Counted from the stretch's first letter, positions 1 to 8,811 are shown. The stretch: 64,000 bases of DNA from Granulicella aggregans (GCF_025685565.1 NZ_JAGSYE010000001.1:1984001-2048000); one strand, 5' to 3'. Program-made: numbers and translations. Notes: generated from the sequence alone by a model not told the origin.

Positions 1-120
1 GTACTCGATGTCCTTTACGGAGGCACCCGAACCTGCATCAGATGGGAAGTCAGACGGGTTATCGGAGGGGGAAAGATCTTCCGGAGCCATGGCTCCACTC
101 TACTTGGGGCGGCGAAGAGG

Positions 121-981
121 ATGCACTTGAAATCGCCAATTCGCGAGGAGTCGAGCTCGGCAATGATAGCCTTTGGGGAAAGTCTGCCAGAAAGACGGAG
201 CGATCGATCTTTGCTGATCCTGGTCATCGACGACGATGAAGTGAGCCGCGAGCTGCTGACTCTGCTGCTCGAGGTAGAAGGATTTGTGGTGGTCTCGGCC
301 GCGTCGGGCGACGAGGGGCTATCTCGGCTCCGCGACATGAACCCGCAGCCCGAGGTGGTGCTGACTGACCTGCAGATGCCGGGCATCTCCGGGGCGGAGC
401 TTGCCAGCGCGCTGAAGGGCGTGCTGCCCACGAACGTTCCGGTGATCGCCATGAGCGGCAGCGACTCCCGCCCGCCAGGAACCCCTGTTGTTGCACCCGC
501 GGGTTTAGACGGATTTCTGCTGAAGCCTTTTTCAGTCTCTGACCTCCGCGAGGTGATCTCCAGCGTAGGGCAGGAGAGGGTACAGAGTGTCTCCTCACAA
601 TCAACACAAACTGCGGCTTCCGGCGAACAGGGTATTGCCGCGATCAACGAGGAGATATTTGGGAAATTGCAGGAGTTGATGCCACCTTCCCAGCTTGGCC
701 AGATGTATGAGCTCTGCATCGCCGATTCGCGGAAGCGGCTGGACGCCATGCGCGAACTTCAGGCCGCGACCGATGACGAGGGCTACCGGCGTGAGGCCCA
801 CGCGATCAAGGGTGGCGCTGGCATGATCGGAGCGGCGGAGATCTATGACCTGTCGGCCGCCGCGGAGCGCGATGGCCTTGGCGGAAGTGCAGGAACCAGC
901 GGGGTTACGACGCTGCTGGATCAATTGTCACGCGCAACGGAGCGGCTAGAGCGTATCCTTGTGGAACGATTGCGCGGGTAG
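121..981 (+). CDS. Response regulator receiver (REC) domain fused to an Hpt phosphotransfer domain
   Basis: This is a cytosolic phosphorelay protein that can accept a phosphoryl group on Asp and carry one on His. The N-terminal half is a receiver domain: acidic pocket IDDD, acceptor Asp in VVLTDLQMPG, Lys in LLKPF. The C-terminal about 110 residues are an Hpt helical bundle with the phospho-His in EAHAIKGGAG. No kinase or output domain is visible. The frame has no stop back to base 1, so the gene may begin outside the window; inside it, ATG at 121 or ATG at 163 (better spaced GAGGAG upstream) are possible. The NarL-type regulator that follows is the obvious candidate partner (inference). Domains are clear; the start is not. 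Confidence 0.8.
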   Translation: MHLKSPIREESSSAMIAFGESLPERRSDRSLLILVIDDDEVSRELLTLLLEVEGFVVVSAASGDEGLSRLRDMNPQPEVVLTDLQMPGISGAELASALKGVLPTNVPVIAMSGSDSRPPGTPVVAPAGLDGFLLKPFSVSDLREVISSVGQERVQSVSSQSTQTAASGEQGIAAINEEIFGKLQELMPPSQLGQMYELCIADSRKRLDAMRELQAATDDEGYRREAHAIKGGAGMIGAAEIYDLSAAAERDGLGGSAGTSGVTTLLDQLSRATERLERILVERLRG

Positions 982-1052
982 CGGACGCTCGCGCGAACGT
1001 GACAGATTCTGTTAGGTTCCTTGTCTATAGCTTCCCGGGAGAACAATCCATC

Positions 1053-1745
1053 ATGAAATCGATCGACCAGAACGGCGCTGCCTCCACGATCCGGATTGTA
1101 GTTGCCGATGACCACCCGGTTGTCCGTTTCGGGGTGAAGAACATTCTTACCAGCGGTGCTGGCTTTACCGTCGTCGGCGAGGCCGAAGACGGCGATGTCG
1201 CGATCACGGAGACGCTGGACAAGGAACCGGACATTCTTCTGCTCGACCTGCAGATGCCGCGGTTGCCGGGTCTCGAGGCGATGCGGGCGATCATGAGCCG
1301 CTCGCCACGCGTGAAGATCGTCCTGCTGACCAGCCTGATTTCGACGCAGCAGGTCATCGAGGCGCTGCAGATCGGCGCCCGGGGCATTGTTTTGAAGGAC
1401 GCTGTGTCTGGAGAGCTCTCGGAGGCGCTGCGGGCTGTCATCTCGGGCGACTACTGGATCAACGGGCAGCGCGTCGTGAATCTGCTGAAGGCGCTGCATG
1501 AATTGATGCAGAAGGCTGCCGCAGTTCCCGAACGCAAGACGTATGGCCTGACTCCGCGTGAACTTGAGGTTGTGACCTGCATCGTTGAAGGCTGCAGCAA
1601 CAAGGACATCGCCAAGCAGTTCAGCATCTCGGAGGAGACGGTAAAGCGCCACCTTTCGAATGTCTTCGACAAGACAGGCGTCTCGACCCGGCTGGAGCTG
1701 GCGCTGTTTGCGATCGCCCACAAGCTTGTCGAAATGGACCTGTAG
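1053..1745 (+). CDS. NarL/FixJ-family response regulator (REC + LuxR-type HTH)
   Basis: DNA-binding response regulator of about 230 residues. The receiver domain shows the acidic pair in VVADDHP, acceptor Asp in LLLDLQMPRLPG and the conserved Lys in GIVLKDA. The C-terminal LuxR-type HTH carries LTPRELEV and a recognition region around EETVKRHLSN. I chose ATG 1053, which has GGGAGA about 10 bases upstream; an upstream in-frame GTG at 999 would add 18 residues unlike a receiver start. It lies about 70 bases after the REC-Hpt gene on the same strand, so the two may form one phosphorelay. No sensor kinase is seen in the window. Confidence 0.92.
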   Translation: MKSIDQNGAASTIRIVVADDHPVVRFGVKNILTSGAGFTVVGEAEDGDVAITETLDKEPDILLLDLQMPRLPGLEAMRAIMSRSPRVKIVLLTSLISTQQVIEALQIGARGIVLKDAVSGELSEALRAVISGDYWINGQRVVNLLKALHELMQKAAAVPERKTYGLTPRELEVVTCIVEGCSNKDIAKQFSISEETVKRHLSNVFDKTGVSTRLELALFAIAHKLVEMDL

Positions 1746-1787
1746 CCCGTTGTCCGAAGACGCGAGCGCGATTCGATAGAATTGCGT

Positions 1788-2804
1788 ATGAGCGAGTTTT
1801 CGGCGAATCACGAAGAGACCTACGACATGCTGGTGATCGGCGCGGGGCCGACCGGTCTTGCCTGCGCGATTGAGGCCAAGCGGGCCGGGTTCAAGTCCGT
1901 GCTGATCGATAAGGGCTGCCTGTGCAACTCGCTCTTTCACTATCCTGCGCACATGACGTTCTTCACTACGCCGGAGTTGCTCGAGATCGGCGATATCCCT
2001 TTTTCCAGCCCTAACCAGAAGCCGAACCGCATGGAGGCGCTCGAGTACTACCGCAAGGTAGCGGAGCACTACGCGCTCGATGTGCGGCAGTACGAGACGG
2101 TCGTTTCCGTGGCGGGATCGGACGGCGACTTCATCGTGCATACGACCGACCGGTTCGACCGCAGGACGAGACATCGCGCTCGCAAGCTGGTAATCGCGAC
2201 GGGCTACTACGACCTTCCGAACTATCTGAATATTCCCGGCGAAGAGATGAGCAAGGTTCGCCACTACTACCATGAGCCGCACCCGTTCTTCGGACTGGAC
2301 GTGGTGGTGATCGGCGGGAAGAACTCGGCAGCCATCGCCGCGCTTGATCTTTGGAGACACGGAGCCAAAGTGACGCTGGTACATCGTGGATCGGCGATGC
2401 ATCCCCATGTGAAGTACTGGATTCTTCCGGACATCAATAACCGCGTGAAGAACGGCGAGATCACGGCGTACTTCAATAGCTCCGTGATCGAGGTGCGCGA
2501 GGATGACCTGACCATCGCGACGCCCGAAGGGCCGGTCACGGTTCCGAACCACTTCGTCTTTGCATTGACCGGCTACCATCCCGACTTCAGCTTCATCGAA
2601 CGGCTCGGCGTGAAGCTGGACGCGGAGAACGACCGCTGCCCCGTCTGCGATCCTTCAACGCTGGAGAGTAATGTGTCCGGGATCTATCTTGCGGGTGTGA
2701 TTGTGGCGGGAGAGCGGACGAACGAGATCTTCATTGAGAACGGAAGATTTCATGGCAAGCAGATCGCCGACGATCTGAAGGTGAAGCTGGGCGTTGCAGT
2801 CTGA
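1788..2804 (+). CDS. ypdA: YpdA-family FAD/NADPH disulfide reductase (putative bacillithiol disulfide reductase)
   Basis: Cytosolic flavoprotein of about 338 residues resembling Bacillus/Staphylococcus YpdA (Bdr), proposed to reduce bacillithiol disulfide. The FAD-binding GAGPTG is near the N-terminus and a second nucleotide-binding motif, VVIGGKNSAA, lies mid-protein. The family-typical stretch with NSLFHYPAHMTFFTT and LEIGD is present. There is no CxxC pair as in classical thioredoxin reductase, which fits YpdA. ATG 1788 is preferred over TTG 1782. It stands alone, 42 bases after the response regulator, and converges on the ABC permease gene. The family call is firm; bacillithiol as the substrate in this organism is inferred. 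Confidence 0.85.
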   Translation: MSEFSANHEETYDMLVIGAGPTGLACAIEAKRAGFKSVLIDKGCLCNSLFHYPAHMTFFTTPELLEIGDIPFSSPNQKPNRMEALEYYRKVAEHYALDVRQYETVVSVAGSDGDFIVHTTDRFDRRTRHRARKLVIATGYYDLPNYLNIPGEEMSKVRHYYHEPHPFFGLDVVVIGGKNSAAIAALDLWRHGAKVTLVHRGSAMHPHVKYWILPDINNRVKNGEITAYFNSSVIEVREDDLTIATPEGPVTVPNHFVFALTGYHPDFSFIERLGVKLDAENDRCPVCDPSTLESNVSGIYLAGVIVAGERTNEIFIENGRFHGKQIADDLKVKLGVAV

Positions 2805-2813
2805 CGGGCTGGC

Positions 2814-3680
2814 TCAACCGATGACGCGTCTTAGAAAGCCCCTCATCCCGAGCCACGTCAGCGTGGTGAGAGCGACGCAGAGCATCAGGATTATCACAGC
2901 CGGGTTCATATGATCGAGTTTTGGGGTCAGCGCCGCGCGCAGGCCCTCGCTCATGTAGACGATGGGGTTGACGAGCACGCCGTACTGTAGCCACTTGATG
3001 TGCTTGAGCATCGCCCAAGGATAGTAGACGCAGCCGAGGAAGGTGATCGGGATGACGACCACGCCGAAGATCAGGCCAATCTGCGAGGGCTTCACGCTGG
3101 TGCCGATGGTGAGCCCGAGCGCGCCGGCTGTGAGACTGGCGAGCACGACCACGACGATCAGGAACGGCCAACTATCGACGTGCGTGACGGGATGGACGGC
3201 GGGGACGTAGTAGGCGAGTGGATAGACGATGCAAGCGGCGAAGACTGACTGCATGGCTGAGAAGACGATCTTTTCAATTGCCACGAAGGCGACAGGCAGC
3301 GGACACATGACTCGGTCGTCGATCTCGCGGGTCGAACCGAACTCGACGGCTAGGGGAAGCGCGACGGCTGCGATGCCGGAGAACATGATGCCTACCGCCA
3401 TCAGTCCTGGCAAAAGCACGGTGGAATAAGAGATGCCCGAACTGGCCAGGGCCGCGGAGGGGTTCATCGCGGCGGCTGAGCCGTGATCGCCCATGCCTGG
3501 AATCACGTAGGTGAAGACAAAGAGGAAGAGCAAGGGGTTCATGCAGACGCGGATGCCGAAGGGGAAGAGCTCGCGACGCAGCACGTAGAGATCGCGGAGG
3601 TATAGCCCGAGGAAGGCGCGGGTGTAGAGCGAGGTCTTCGAGATCTTTGCCTGGGACGGGATGGCGATGGCTGTGGTCAT
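2814..3680 (-). CDS. ABC-2 type transporter permease
   Basis: Inner-membrane permease of about 288 residues with roughly six hydrophobic segments, of the NodJ/DrrB-like ABC-2 exporter family. A cytoplasmic N-terminal stretch precedes the first membrane segment (PLLFLFVFTYVIPG), and the family-like MSEGLRAALTPK lies near the C-terminus. ATG 3680 is chosen; the longer reading to 3725 adds 15 residues that run into a repeat-like intergenic stretch. It lies downstream of the ATP-binding gene on the same strand (94-base gap), so the two form one exporter. The substrate (drug, lipid or polysaccharide) cannot be told from the sequence. Confidence 0.85.
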   Translation of the reverse strand: MTTAIAIPSQAKISKTSLYTRAFLGLYLRDLYVLRRELFPFGIRVCMNPLLFLFVFTYVIPGMGDHGSAAAMNPSAALASSGISYSTVLLPGLMAVGIMFSGIAAVALPLAVEFGSTREIDDRVMCPLPVAFVAIEKIVFSAMQSVFAACIVYPLAYYVPAVHPVTHVDSWPFLIVVVVLASLTAGALGLTIGTSVKPSQIGLIFGVVVIPITFLGCVYYPWAMLKHIKWLQYGVLVNPIVYMSEGLRAALTPKLDHMNPAVIILMLCVALTTLTWLGMRGFLRRVIG

Positions 3681-3773
3681 TTTGTATCCGTGAGCTTCGG
3701 TCTTTGAAAACAACAGCAACGGCAAAGGAAGAAGCAGGTCCTCCGCTTCGCGAAGGATGACAAGGTGAGAGAG

Positions 3774-4715
3774 TTATTCGCGTAGGTCTCTGCCGGTGAG
3801 TTTGATGAAGACGGTCTCCAGGCTGGTTTCGGTGATGCGAAGATCGCGGAGGCCGTAGGGGGTGGCGGTGTTGACGATTCCAGCGAGCAGGCCATCGGTG
3901 CTGTCGGCGAAGATCCGGAGGCCGCCGGGAAGGGTCTCTACCGATGTAACACCTGGAAGCAGCCGCAGCGACGCGGATAGATCAGCGTCGCTGCCTTCGC
4001 TGGCTAGATCGAGGTCGTAGAGACGCTGCGCACCAATCGATTGCTTGAGTGCGGCGGGCGTGTCTTCGACAAGGATCTTGCCGTGGTCGATGATGGCGAC
4101 CCGGTCGCAGAGTTCGTCGGCTTCTTCCATGTAGTGAGTCGTCAGGACGACGGTGATGCCCTCCTTGCGTAGCCCGGAGACAGCCTCCCACATGGCAATA
4201 CGTGACTGCGGATCGAGGCCCGCACTCGGCTCATCGAGGAACAGCACCTTGGGGCGGTGGGCGATGGCACGGGCGATCTGCACTCGCTGGGCGAGGCCGC
4301 CAGAGAGCTGCGACGGGTAGGCACCGGTGCGCTCGGAGAGGTGGAACTGTTCGAGCAGTTGTTCGGTTCTCGCCTTCGCGTCGGCCCGCGAGAAGCCGAA
4401 GTATCGGCAGTGGAAGTTGATGTTCTCGAAGATGGTGCAGGCGCGGTCGAGCGTGTTGTATTGCGGGACGACGCCGATGCAAGTCCTTGCGACAGCGGCA
4501 GATCTGACGACGTCGATTCCGTTAATGTGGACCACTCCGGCCGAGGGCAGGGCACGGGTAGTGCAGACGCTGATGGTGGTCGTCTTTCCAGCACCGTTGG
4601 GGCCGAGCAGGCCGTAAATCTCTCCCTCGCGCACACCCAGATCAATGCCGTCGACGGCGACGACCCGCTGCTTGCCTTCGTAGATCTTCTTGAGTCCTTG
4701 AATCTCGACAATCAC
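3774..4715 (-). CDS. ABC transporter ATP-binding protein (NodI/DrrA type)
   Basis: Cytosolic ATPase of about 313 residues that should power the adjacent ABC-2 permease. Walker A is GPNGAGKTTT, the ABC signature is LSGGLAQRVQIARA, Walker B is VLFLDEPSAGLD, and the H-loop region is VVLTTHYMEEAD. The last about 80 residues form the extra domain usual in exporters of this class, ending in a TSLETVFIKLTGRDLRE-like tail. All catalytic motifs look intact. It is the first gene of the two-gene unit, divergent from the small ORF at 4871. Specificity is unknown. Confidence 0.93.
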   Translation of the reverse strand: MIVEIQGLKKIYEGKQRVVAVDGIDLGVREGEIYGLLGPNGAGKTTTISVCTTRALPSAGVVHINGIDVVRSAAVARTCIGVVPQYNTLDRACTIFENINFHCRYFGFSRADAKARTEQLLEQFHLSERTGAYPSQLSGGLAQRVQIARAIAHRPKVLFLDEPSAGLDPQSRIAMWEAVSGLRKEGITVVLTTHYMEEADELCDRVAIIDHGKILVEDTPAALKQSIGAQRLYDLDLASEGSDADLSASLRLLPGVTSVETLPGGLRIFADSTDGLLAGIVNTATPYGLRDLRITETSLETVFIKLTGRDLRE

Positions 4716-4870
4716 GCTAGGATATTCTCCGGGGCTGTTTCGGTGCAGGCTCGATTATAGGGATCAAAGCAAACTCTTTCTTGCCGCTCGAGACAGGAAA
4801 AGGGGAAGCCCGGCAGCTTTCGTTTGACAATGCGAAACCCGTTTTTACCGAAGGGGCGTAGAATTTGATC

Positions 4871-5119
4871 ATGTCGAAGGGTTGGGAGAGCAAATCCGTC
4901 GAGGAGCAGCAGAACGTCGCTGCTATGCCTAAGCCAGTTGCCAAAGGAAACGTCGCTGAAGACGCAGAAAAGAAGCGGCAGGTTCAGGCGTTGACGATGC
5001 AGCGGGAGCGCATTCTCTCCGAGCGCACTGCAAGTCCGCATCGTCGGTCCGCACTCTCTGCCGCGTTAATCGATATCGAAGAGAAGCTCTCTGAACTGGG
5101 CTGGACGCTTCACCTCTAG
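4871..5119 (+). CDS. Small conserved-looking hypothetical protein (82 aa)
   Basis: A hydrophilic, lysine- and glutamate-rich 82-residue protein with no signal peptide or membrane segment. The C-terminal half looks like a helical hairpin or short coiled coil (about residues 30-78), which may dimerise. I chose ATG 4871 over TTG 4865; AAGGGG lies about 11 bases upstream. It is isolated: divergent from the ABC exporter genes and about 180 bases from the convergent SDR gene. I do not recognise the family and assign no function. Coding status rests on start context and protein-like composition only. Confidence 0.55.
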   Translation: MSKGWESKSVEEQQNVAAMPKPVAKGNVAEDAEKKRQVQALTMQRERILSERTASPHRRSALSAALIDIEEKLSELGWTLHL

Positions 5120-5299
5120 TTGAGGACTCGATACGCTGGACGGACGGCAAAGGCAAGAACCAGAACGAAATGCGGGGGTCTCTCCACTACGCCACGCTCT
5201 ACCACCCCTGCGAACAAGTACGTTCGCCGGGGACCCCGGTCTCTGCGCGGCTTCGGTCGAGATGACGGTTCTTATATACCGTTCAAAGGACAGGCGATA

Positions 5300-6076
5300 T
5301 CAGCCGCGGCGGTTGAGAACCATGGAATTTCCCTGATCGATGCTGGTGATCAGCATGCTGTGGATGTTCACATGTACCGGCCGGCTGGCGACCCATACGA
5401 TCGCATCCGCTACGTCAGAAGGCTGAAGCGGAGTGATATTGGCGTAGACCTTTGCTGCTTTCTCTTCGTCACCGCGAAAACGTACCCTGGAGAAATCCGT
5501 CTCGACCATGCCCGGGTCGATTGACGTGACCCGCACGGGCGTTCCCATCAGGTCGAGCTTCAAGCCTTCGCTGATCGCCATCTCAGCTGCCTTACTGGCG
5601 CAATAGACGGTTCCATTCGCATAGGTCATGTGCCCTGCGGTTGAGCCGAGGTTGATGACGTGGCCGATGCCGCGCTGCACCATGCGCGGGACGATAGCGC
5701 GGGTTACATGCAGCAGGCCCAGAACGTTGGTGTCGACCATCTCCTGCCAGTCTTCGGGGTCCTGCTCGTAGACCTTGGTCAGCCCGCGGCTGAGACCGGC
5801 ATTGTTGACCAGGATATCGATGTCTCGCCATTCCTCGGGGAGTGAGTACAAGGTGCGCTCTACGGCGAGCCGGTCCGACACGTCCAGAGCGAATGCGTAG
5901 ACGCCCTCGGCCCCAGCAGCTGTAAGCTCCCGCGCAAGCTCCTCCAAAGGATCGAGGCGGCGGCTGCAAATAAGGAGTCTGGCTCCCAGGTTCGCGAAGG
6001 CGAGCGCGGTCGCCCTTCCGATGCCGGAGCTAGCGCCGGTGATAAGAACTGTCTGTCCGCCAGAAGTGATAGCCAT
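5300..6076 (-). CDS. SDR-family NAD(P)-dependent oxidoreductase (YdfG-like)
   Basis: Classical short-chain dehydrogenase of 258 residues. The cofactor motif TGASSGIG sits near residue 14, the structural motif NNAG follows, and the active site includes Ser in NLGSTAG and the pair YCASK (Tyr-x-x-x-Lys). The basic pair in CSRR after the second strand suggests NADP(H) preference. The C-terminal shape (DPGMVETDFSRVRF and the VHVNIHSM segment) resembles E. coli YdfG, a 3-hydroxy acid dehydrogenase, so a small hydroxy acid substrate is plausible but unproven. It is monocistronic, downstream of and co-oriented with the OmpA-family gene but separated from it by a strong hairpin. Confidence 0.9.
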   Translation of the reverse strand: MAITSGGQTVLITGASSGIGRATALAFANLGARLLICSRRLDPLEELARELTAAGAEGVYAFALDVSDRLAVERTLYSLPEEWRDIDILVNNAGLSRGLTKVYEQDPEDWQEMVDTNVLGLLHVTRAIVPRMVQRGIGHVINLGSTAGHMTYANGTVYCASKAAEMAISEGLKLDLMGTPVRVTSIDPGMVETDFSRVRFRGDEEKAAKVYANITPLQPSDVADAIVWVASRPVHVNIHSMLITSIDQGNSMVLNRRG

Positions 6077-6126
6077 CAGTCTATGTTTTCACGTTCCTGG
6101 CAATTTCGTGTTTCGATGCAAGAAGA

Positions 6127-6153
6127 AAGGGAGAGGCAATTTGCCTCTCCCTT
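6127..6153 (-). terminator. Intrinsic terminator of the OmpA-family gene
   Basis: A 13-base inverted repeat (AAGGGAGAGGCAA against TTGCCTCTCCCTT) lies 37 bases after the stop of the OmpA-family gene. Read on the minus strand the stem is followed by a pyrimidine run containing TTTCTTCTT, as expected of a rho-independent terminator. It separates that gene from the SDR gene. Confidence 0.75.
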
Positions 6154-6189
6154 GTCAGTCTGTCCATGCTTTGCAGTTCGGTGCAAGAT

Positions 6190-7842
6190 CTACTGCTGGG
6201 TTGGGGTTCCGGCAGGAGCTGCATCGGGACCGGTCTGCTGTGCCACTCCGATAGCGTCGCCCGAGACAACGAGCTGGACACGACGGTTCTGAGCCCGGCC
6301 CGAAGCGGTGGAGTTGTCCGCGACAGGATCAGCCTTTCCGTATCCGGCAGCGCTGATGTTGTTCATCGATACGCCCTGGCCGACGAGGAAGTCCTTGACC
6401 GAACCGGCGCGGTTTTCGGAAAGCTTCTGGTTGTAGTCATCTCCGCCGACGCTGTCCGTATATCCTTCAACCTGCAGCTTCAGCGAAGGATAGGCAGCGA
6501 GAATTCCAGAGACCTTGGCCAGTGCGACCTTGGTGTCCGGCTTCAATGTGTACTTGCCGGTGTCGAAGAGCACGTCCGACATGTTCACTATAAGGCCGCG
6601 AGCCGTTTCGCTCGTCTGAAGGACGCTGTTCAGTTGCGCTCGCAGCTGTTCGCGCTTGGCGTTCGCATCTTCCACGCTCTTATTTGCTTCGGCGGCACGG
6701 GCGCGGGCATCGGCTGCTTCTGCCTCTGCGCGAGCGCGTTCTGCGTCAGCCTTGTCTTTGGCGGCCTGGGCCTGAGCCGCAGATGCCTGAGCCTGGGCAG
6801 CGGCGATCTGAGCCTGCTGGGCATCGGCGGCAGACTGAGCCGCCTGCTGCTGCGCCTCCTGCTGGGCCAGATCCGAGTTGCGCTGACGTTCGGCAGCCTG
6901 CTTGCGCAGGGTATCAATGCGGGCGTCTTCGGCGCGCTGCACGACCTCGCGAGCAAAGGTAATCTCCATCTTGCGATCGCCATGCTTGTTCGCGTCCATG
7001 TCGTCGGCGTTCTTCAGGTCCTGAGCAGCTTCATGCATGATTTCGGGAGAATACTTATCGGCACCGACGGATTGGGCGATCCGGTAAGCGTTGTGCGCCT
7101 CATAGATCTCGAGCGGCGACTTCATGTCCCGAGTGATGGGATCAAGATTCGATTTCGCTCCGTCTGTCTCGGCGTACAGCCCACGGGGAAGAAGTGTGTA
7201 GTGAGCGTTTACCTTCTCAAGCACGCCGGTCGTCTTGTCTTGCTTGATGATGTTCTGCATCACGACGACGTCGCTGGGCTGGCTTACGGAGTAGTAGGGT
7301 TCGGCAGTCACAATCATGCCGAAGGACTGGAAGGCGGTGGTGACGTGGATGGTGTTTTTATCGTGGGAGGGCAGAATCTCGCCAAGATTGGCGGGGCGAC
7401 CGTCTGGCGTGATCGCCCAGAGGACGTAGGTCAGATACTCGGGGCCGAAGCCGTTTGCCGGGGTGAGGCCCTTGAAGCTGGCATCGATGGTGATGCCGCC
7501 GCGCTCGCTCTCAACCTTGGCCTCGCCCTTTGCCATAGGCAGCAGAGCGGTTCCTTCAAAGCCGATGGTGGTTGAGCCGCTGCGGTGCAGGTAGTTCACC
7601 GCGTCCAGGTCGCGCTGAACGACCTTTACGCGATAGATATAGATGCCGTTCTGCTGGGTGATCTGGTTGTCCTGGGGCCGAGGCTGCGTCTGGGCAGTGG
7701 GGTTCAACTCCTGCGCGGACGAGACCTGCAGCGCTGCCATGGGGACAAGGAGTGAAGCGGCCAGGGGGGTGAGAGTTGCCTTGGCGAAGATATTAAGTAC
7801 TCTGCGGGGGGACTTGATCTTTTTCGAGCTGTCGTGCATCAT
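6190..7842 (-). CDS. OmpA-family envelope protein with DUF4398-like region and alanine-rich coiled coil
   Basis: Exported protein of 550 residues. An N-terminal signal (hydrophobic PLAASLLVPMAAL, probable cleavage after SSA) is followed by a globular region of about 230 residues, a DUF4398-like helical segment near residues 230-300, an Ala/Gln/Glu-rich TolA-like coiled coil (about 300-405), and a C-terminal OmpA peptidoglycan-binding domain (about 410-525) with LFDTGKYTLKPD, VEGYTDSVG and NQKLSENRAGSVKDFL. The tail is Ala/Pro/Gln-rich. The layout suggests a tether between an outer-membrane or periplasmic module and peptidoglycan, with the coiled coil as spacer. It is monocistronic with its own terminator. 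Confidence 0.9.
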   Translation of the reverse strand: MMHDSSKKIKSPRRVLNIFAKATLTPLAASLLVPMAALQVSSAQELNPTAQTQPRPQDNQITQQNGIYIYRVKVVQRDLDAVNYLHRSGSTTIGFEGTALLPMAKGEAKVESERGGITIDASFKGLTPANGFGPEYLTYVLWAITPDGRPANLGEILPSHDKNTIHVTTAFQSFGMIVTAEPYYSVSQPSDVVVMQNIIKQDKTTGVLEKVNAHYTLLPRGLYAETDGAKSNLDPITRDMKSPLEIYEAHNAYRIAQSVGADKYSPEIMHEAAQDLKNADDMDANKHGDRKMEITFAREVVQRAEDARIDTLRKQAAERQRNSDLAQQEAQQQAAQSAADAQQAQIAAAQAQASAAQAQAAKDKADAERARAEAEAADARARAAEANKSVEDANAKREQLRAQLNSVLQTSETARGLIVNMSDVLFDTGKYTLKPDTKVALAKVSGILAAYPSLKLQVEGYTDSVGGDDYNQKLSENRAGSVKDFLVGQGVSMNNISAAGYGKADPVADNSTASGRAQNRRVQLVVSGDAIGVAQQTGPDAAPAGTPTQQ

Positions 7843-8013
7843 CTGTCTAATCTCCTTGCATCATGCCGGGCCGCTCGCGTGAAGTGTATTTTCCGAGGCG
7901 GCTTATGCCGGTGCAGTCTGCGTGCGCGCAGAACTGATGACAGGTACGATGCCCAGGTATCTGCAAAGGTAGTCCCATGTGTGCAGGCAGAATCAGCGAT
8001 TCGAGCGAATATT

Positions 8014-8053
8014 CGCGCAAAGAGACCTCCCGTTTGGGAGGTCTCTTTGCGCG
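8014..8053. terminator. Perfect 18-bp stem hairpin, probable terminator of the GvpL/F-like gene
   Basis: An 18-base arm at 8014-8031 is exactly complementary to 8036-8053 around a GTTT loop. It begins 21 bases past the stop of the GvpL/F-like gene. The inner stem (GAGACCTCCC/GGGAGGTCTC) is flanked by AAA and TTT, so it can act as an intrinsic terminator in either direction; the outer GCGC clamp makes it unusually stable. Confidence 0.7.
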
Positions 8054-8073
8054 CCTGAGATGTAGTTTTTCGG

Positions 8074-8811
8074 CTAAGCGTTGTGTGTCGGTGTGGAGCT
8101 GCTCTTGTGAACGAAGTGATACGGAGGCCACGGGCCGGACAACTGCATGCGGCACTCTTTGAGTTGCTGGGTCGCCGACGAGTACTTGTTCTGATAGCGC
8201 TCGATGGTCTTGTTGTCGATCAGGTGCGCGATGTCGAGCAGCATCTTGCCGGAGTCAATGCGCTTGCAGGTGATCTCCTCTGCAATGGGCAGGAACATAC
8301 GGTGCATCTGCAGGGATAGGGCGCGGGCCTTGGATTGGCGTTCGCGCTGGCGGCTCGCGCTCTCGCGCAGGCTGGTCAGGTATTGCTGCCCGACGGTCAT
8401 GTCGCGGGCAGCGGTTCCGGGACAGATGTCGTCTACAAGGACCTTGAGGTGCATCTCGGCCTTGCCGCGAAGACGCTCAACGTTGGCGAGGAAGTGTCTC
8501 TGGTTCGAACGCACGGAACGCCTCAGGCAGTCGTCGTCGGCGAAGGTGGTGTTGAAGCGGAAGGGAAGGACGGTGGAGAGCTTGAAGCACTCGCCGATGA
8601 CGCGGGCGTGGTCCTTCGCGACCTGCTGGTCGGTGCGGGCGGAGTCTTCGGCGCTGTGCTCGGAGACGATGACTGCCAGATCACCTGCGGGAAAGAGGAA
8701 GGTCTGGTTGCCGAAGAGTCCAGTGACCCCGGCAAGCGGAATGGGACGGCGGTGCCGGCCGAGCTCGGGAAAGACTTTACGTTCTGCGATGCAGTAGGCG
8801 TACCAGGACAT
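8074..8811 (-). CDS. Orphan GvpL/GvpF-domain protein
   Basis: A 245-residue protein with the shape of the gas-vesicle accessory family GvpL/F: an opening strand SWYAYCIAE, a central LSTVLPFRFNTTF block, the MHLKVLV strand, a long basic helical middle (about residues 140-200) and the family-typical SGPWPPYHFV close to the C-terminus. In gas-vesicle clusters these proteins help GvpA assemble. No GvpA, GvpN or other vesicle gene lies in this window, so a role in flotation is not supported; isolated members occur in non-buoyant soil bacteria and have no established function. It is monocistronic and followed by a strong hairpin. Confidence 0.82.
   Translation of the reverse strand: MSWYAYCIAERKVFPELGRHRRPIPLAGVTGLFGNQTFLFPAGDLAVIVSEHSAEDSARTDQQVAKDHARVIGECFKLSTVLPFRFNTTFADDDCLRRSVRSNQRHFLANVERLRGKAEMHLKVLVDDICPGTAARDMTVGQQYLTSLRESASRQRERQSKARALSLQMHRMFLPIAEEITCKRIDSGKMLLDIAHLIDNKTIERYQNKYSSATQQLKECRMQLSGPWPPYHFVHKSSSTPTHNA

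Noticed and set aside
15..749. Long minus-strand ORF (244 codons) opposite the REC-Hpt gene
   Set aside because: Ser/Thr/Pro/Arg-rich shadow with no domain; the plus-strand frame has clear REC and Hpt motifs.
921..2579. 552-codon minus-strand ORF opposite the response regulator and ypdA
   Set aside because: Arg/His-rich shadow in GC-rich DNA covering two well supported genes.
6166..7575. 469-codon plus-strand ORF opposite the OmpA-family gene
   Set aside because: Shadow of the real gene; the minus frame has a signal peptide, coiled coil and OmpA domain.
8074..8811. A gas-vesicle cluster
   Set aside because: Only a GvpL/F-like gene is present; no GvpA or other vesicle gene in the window.
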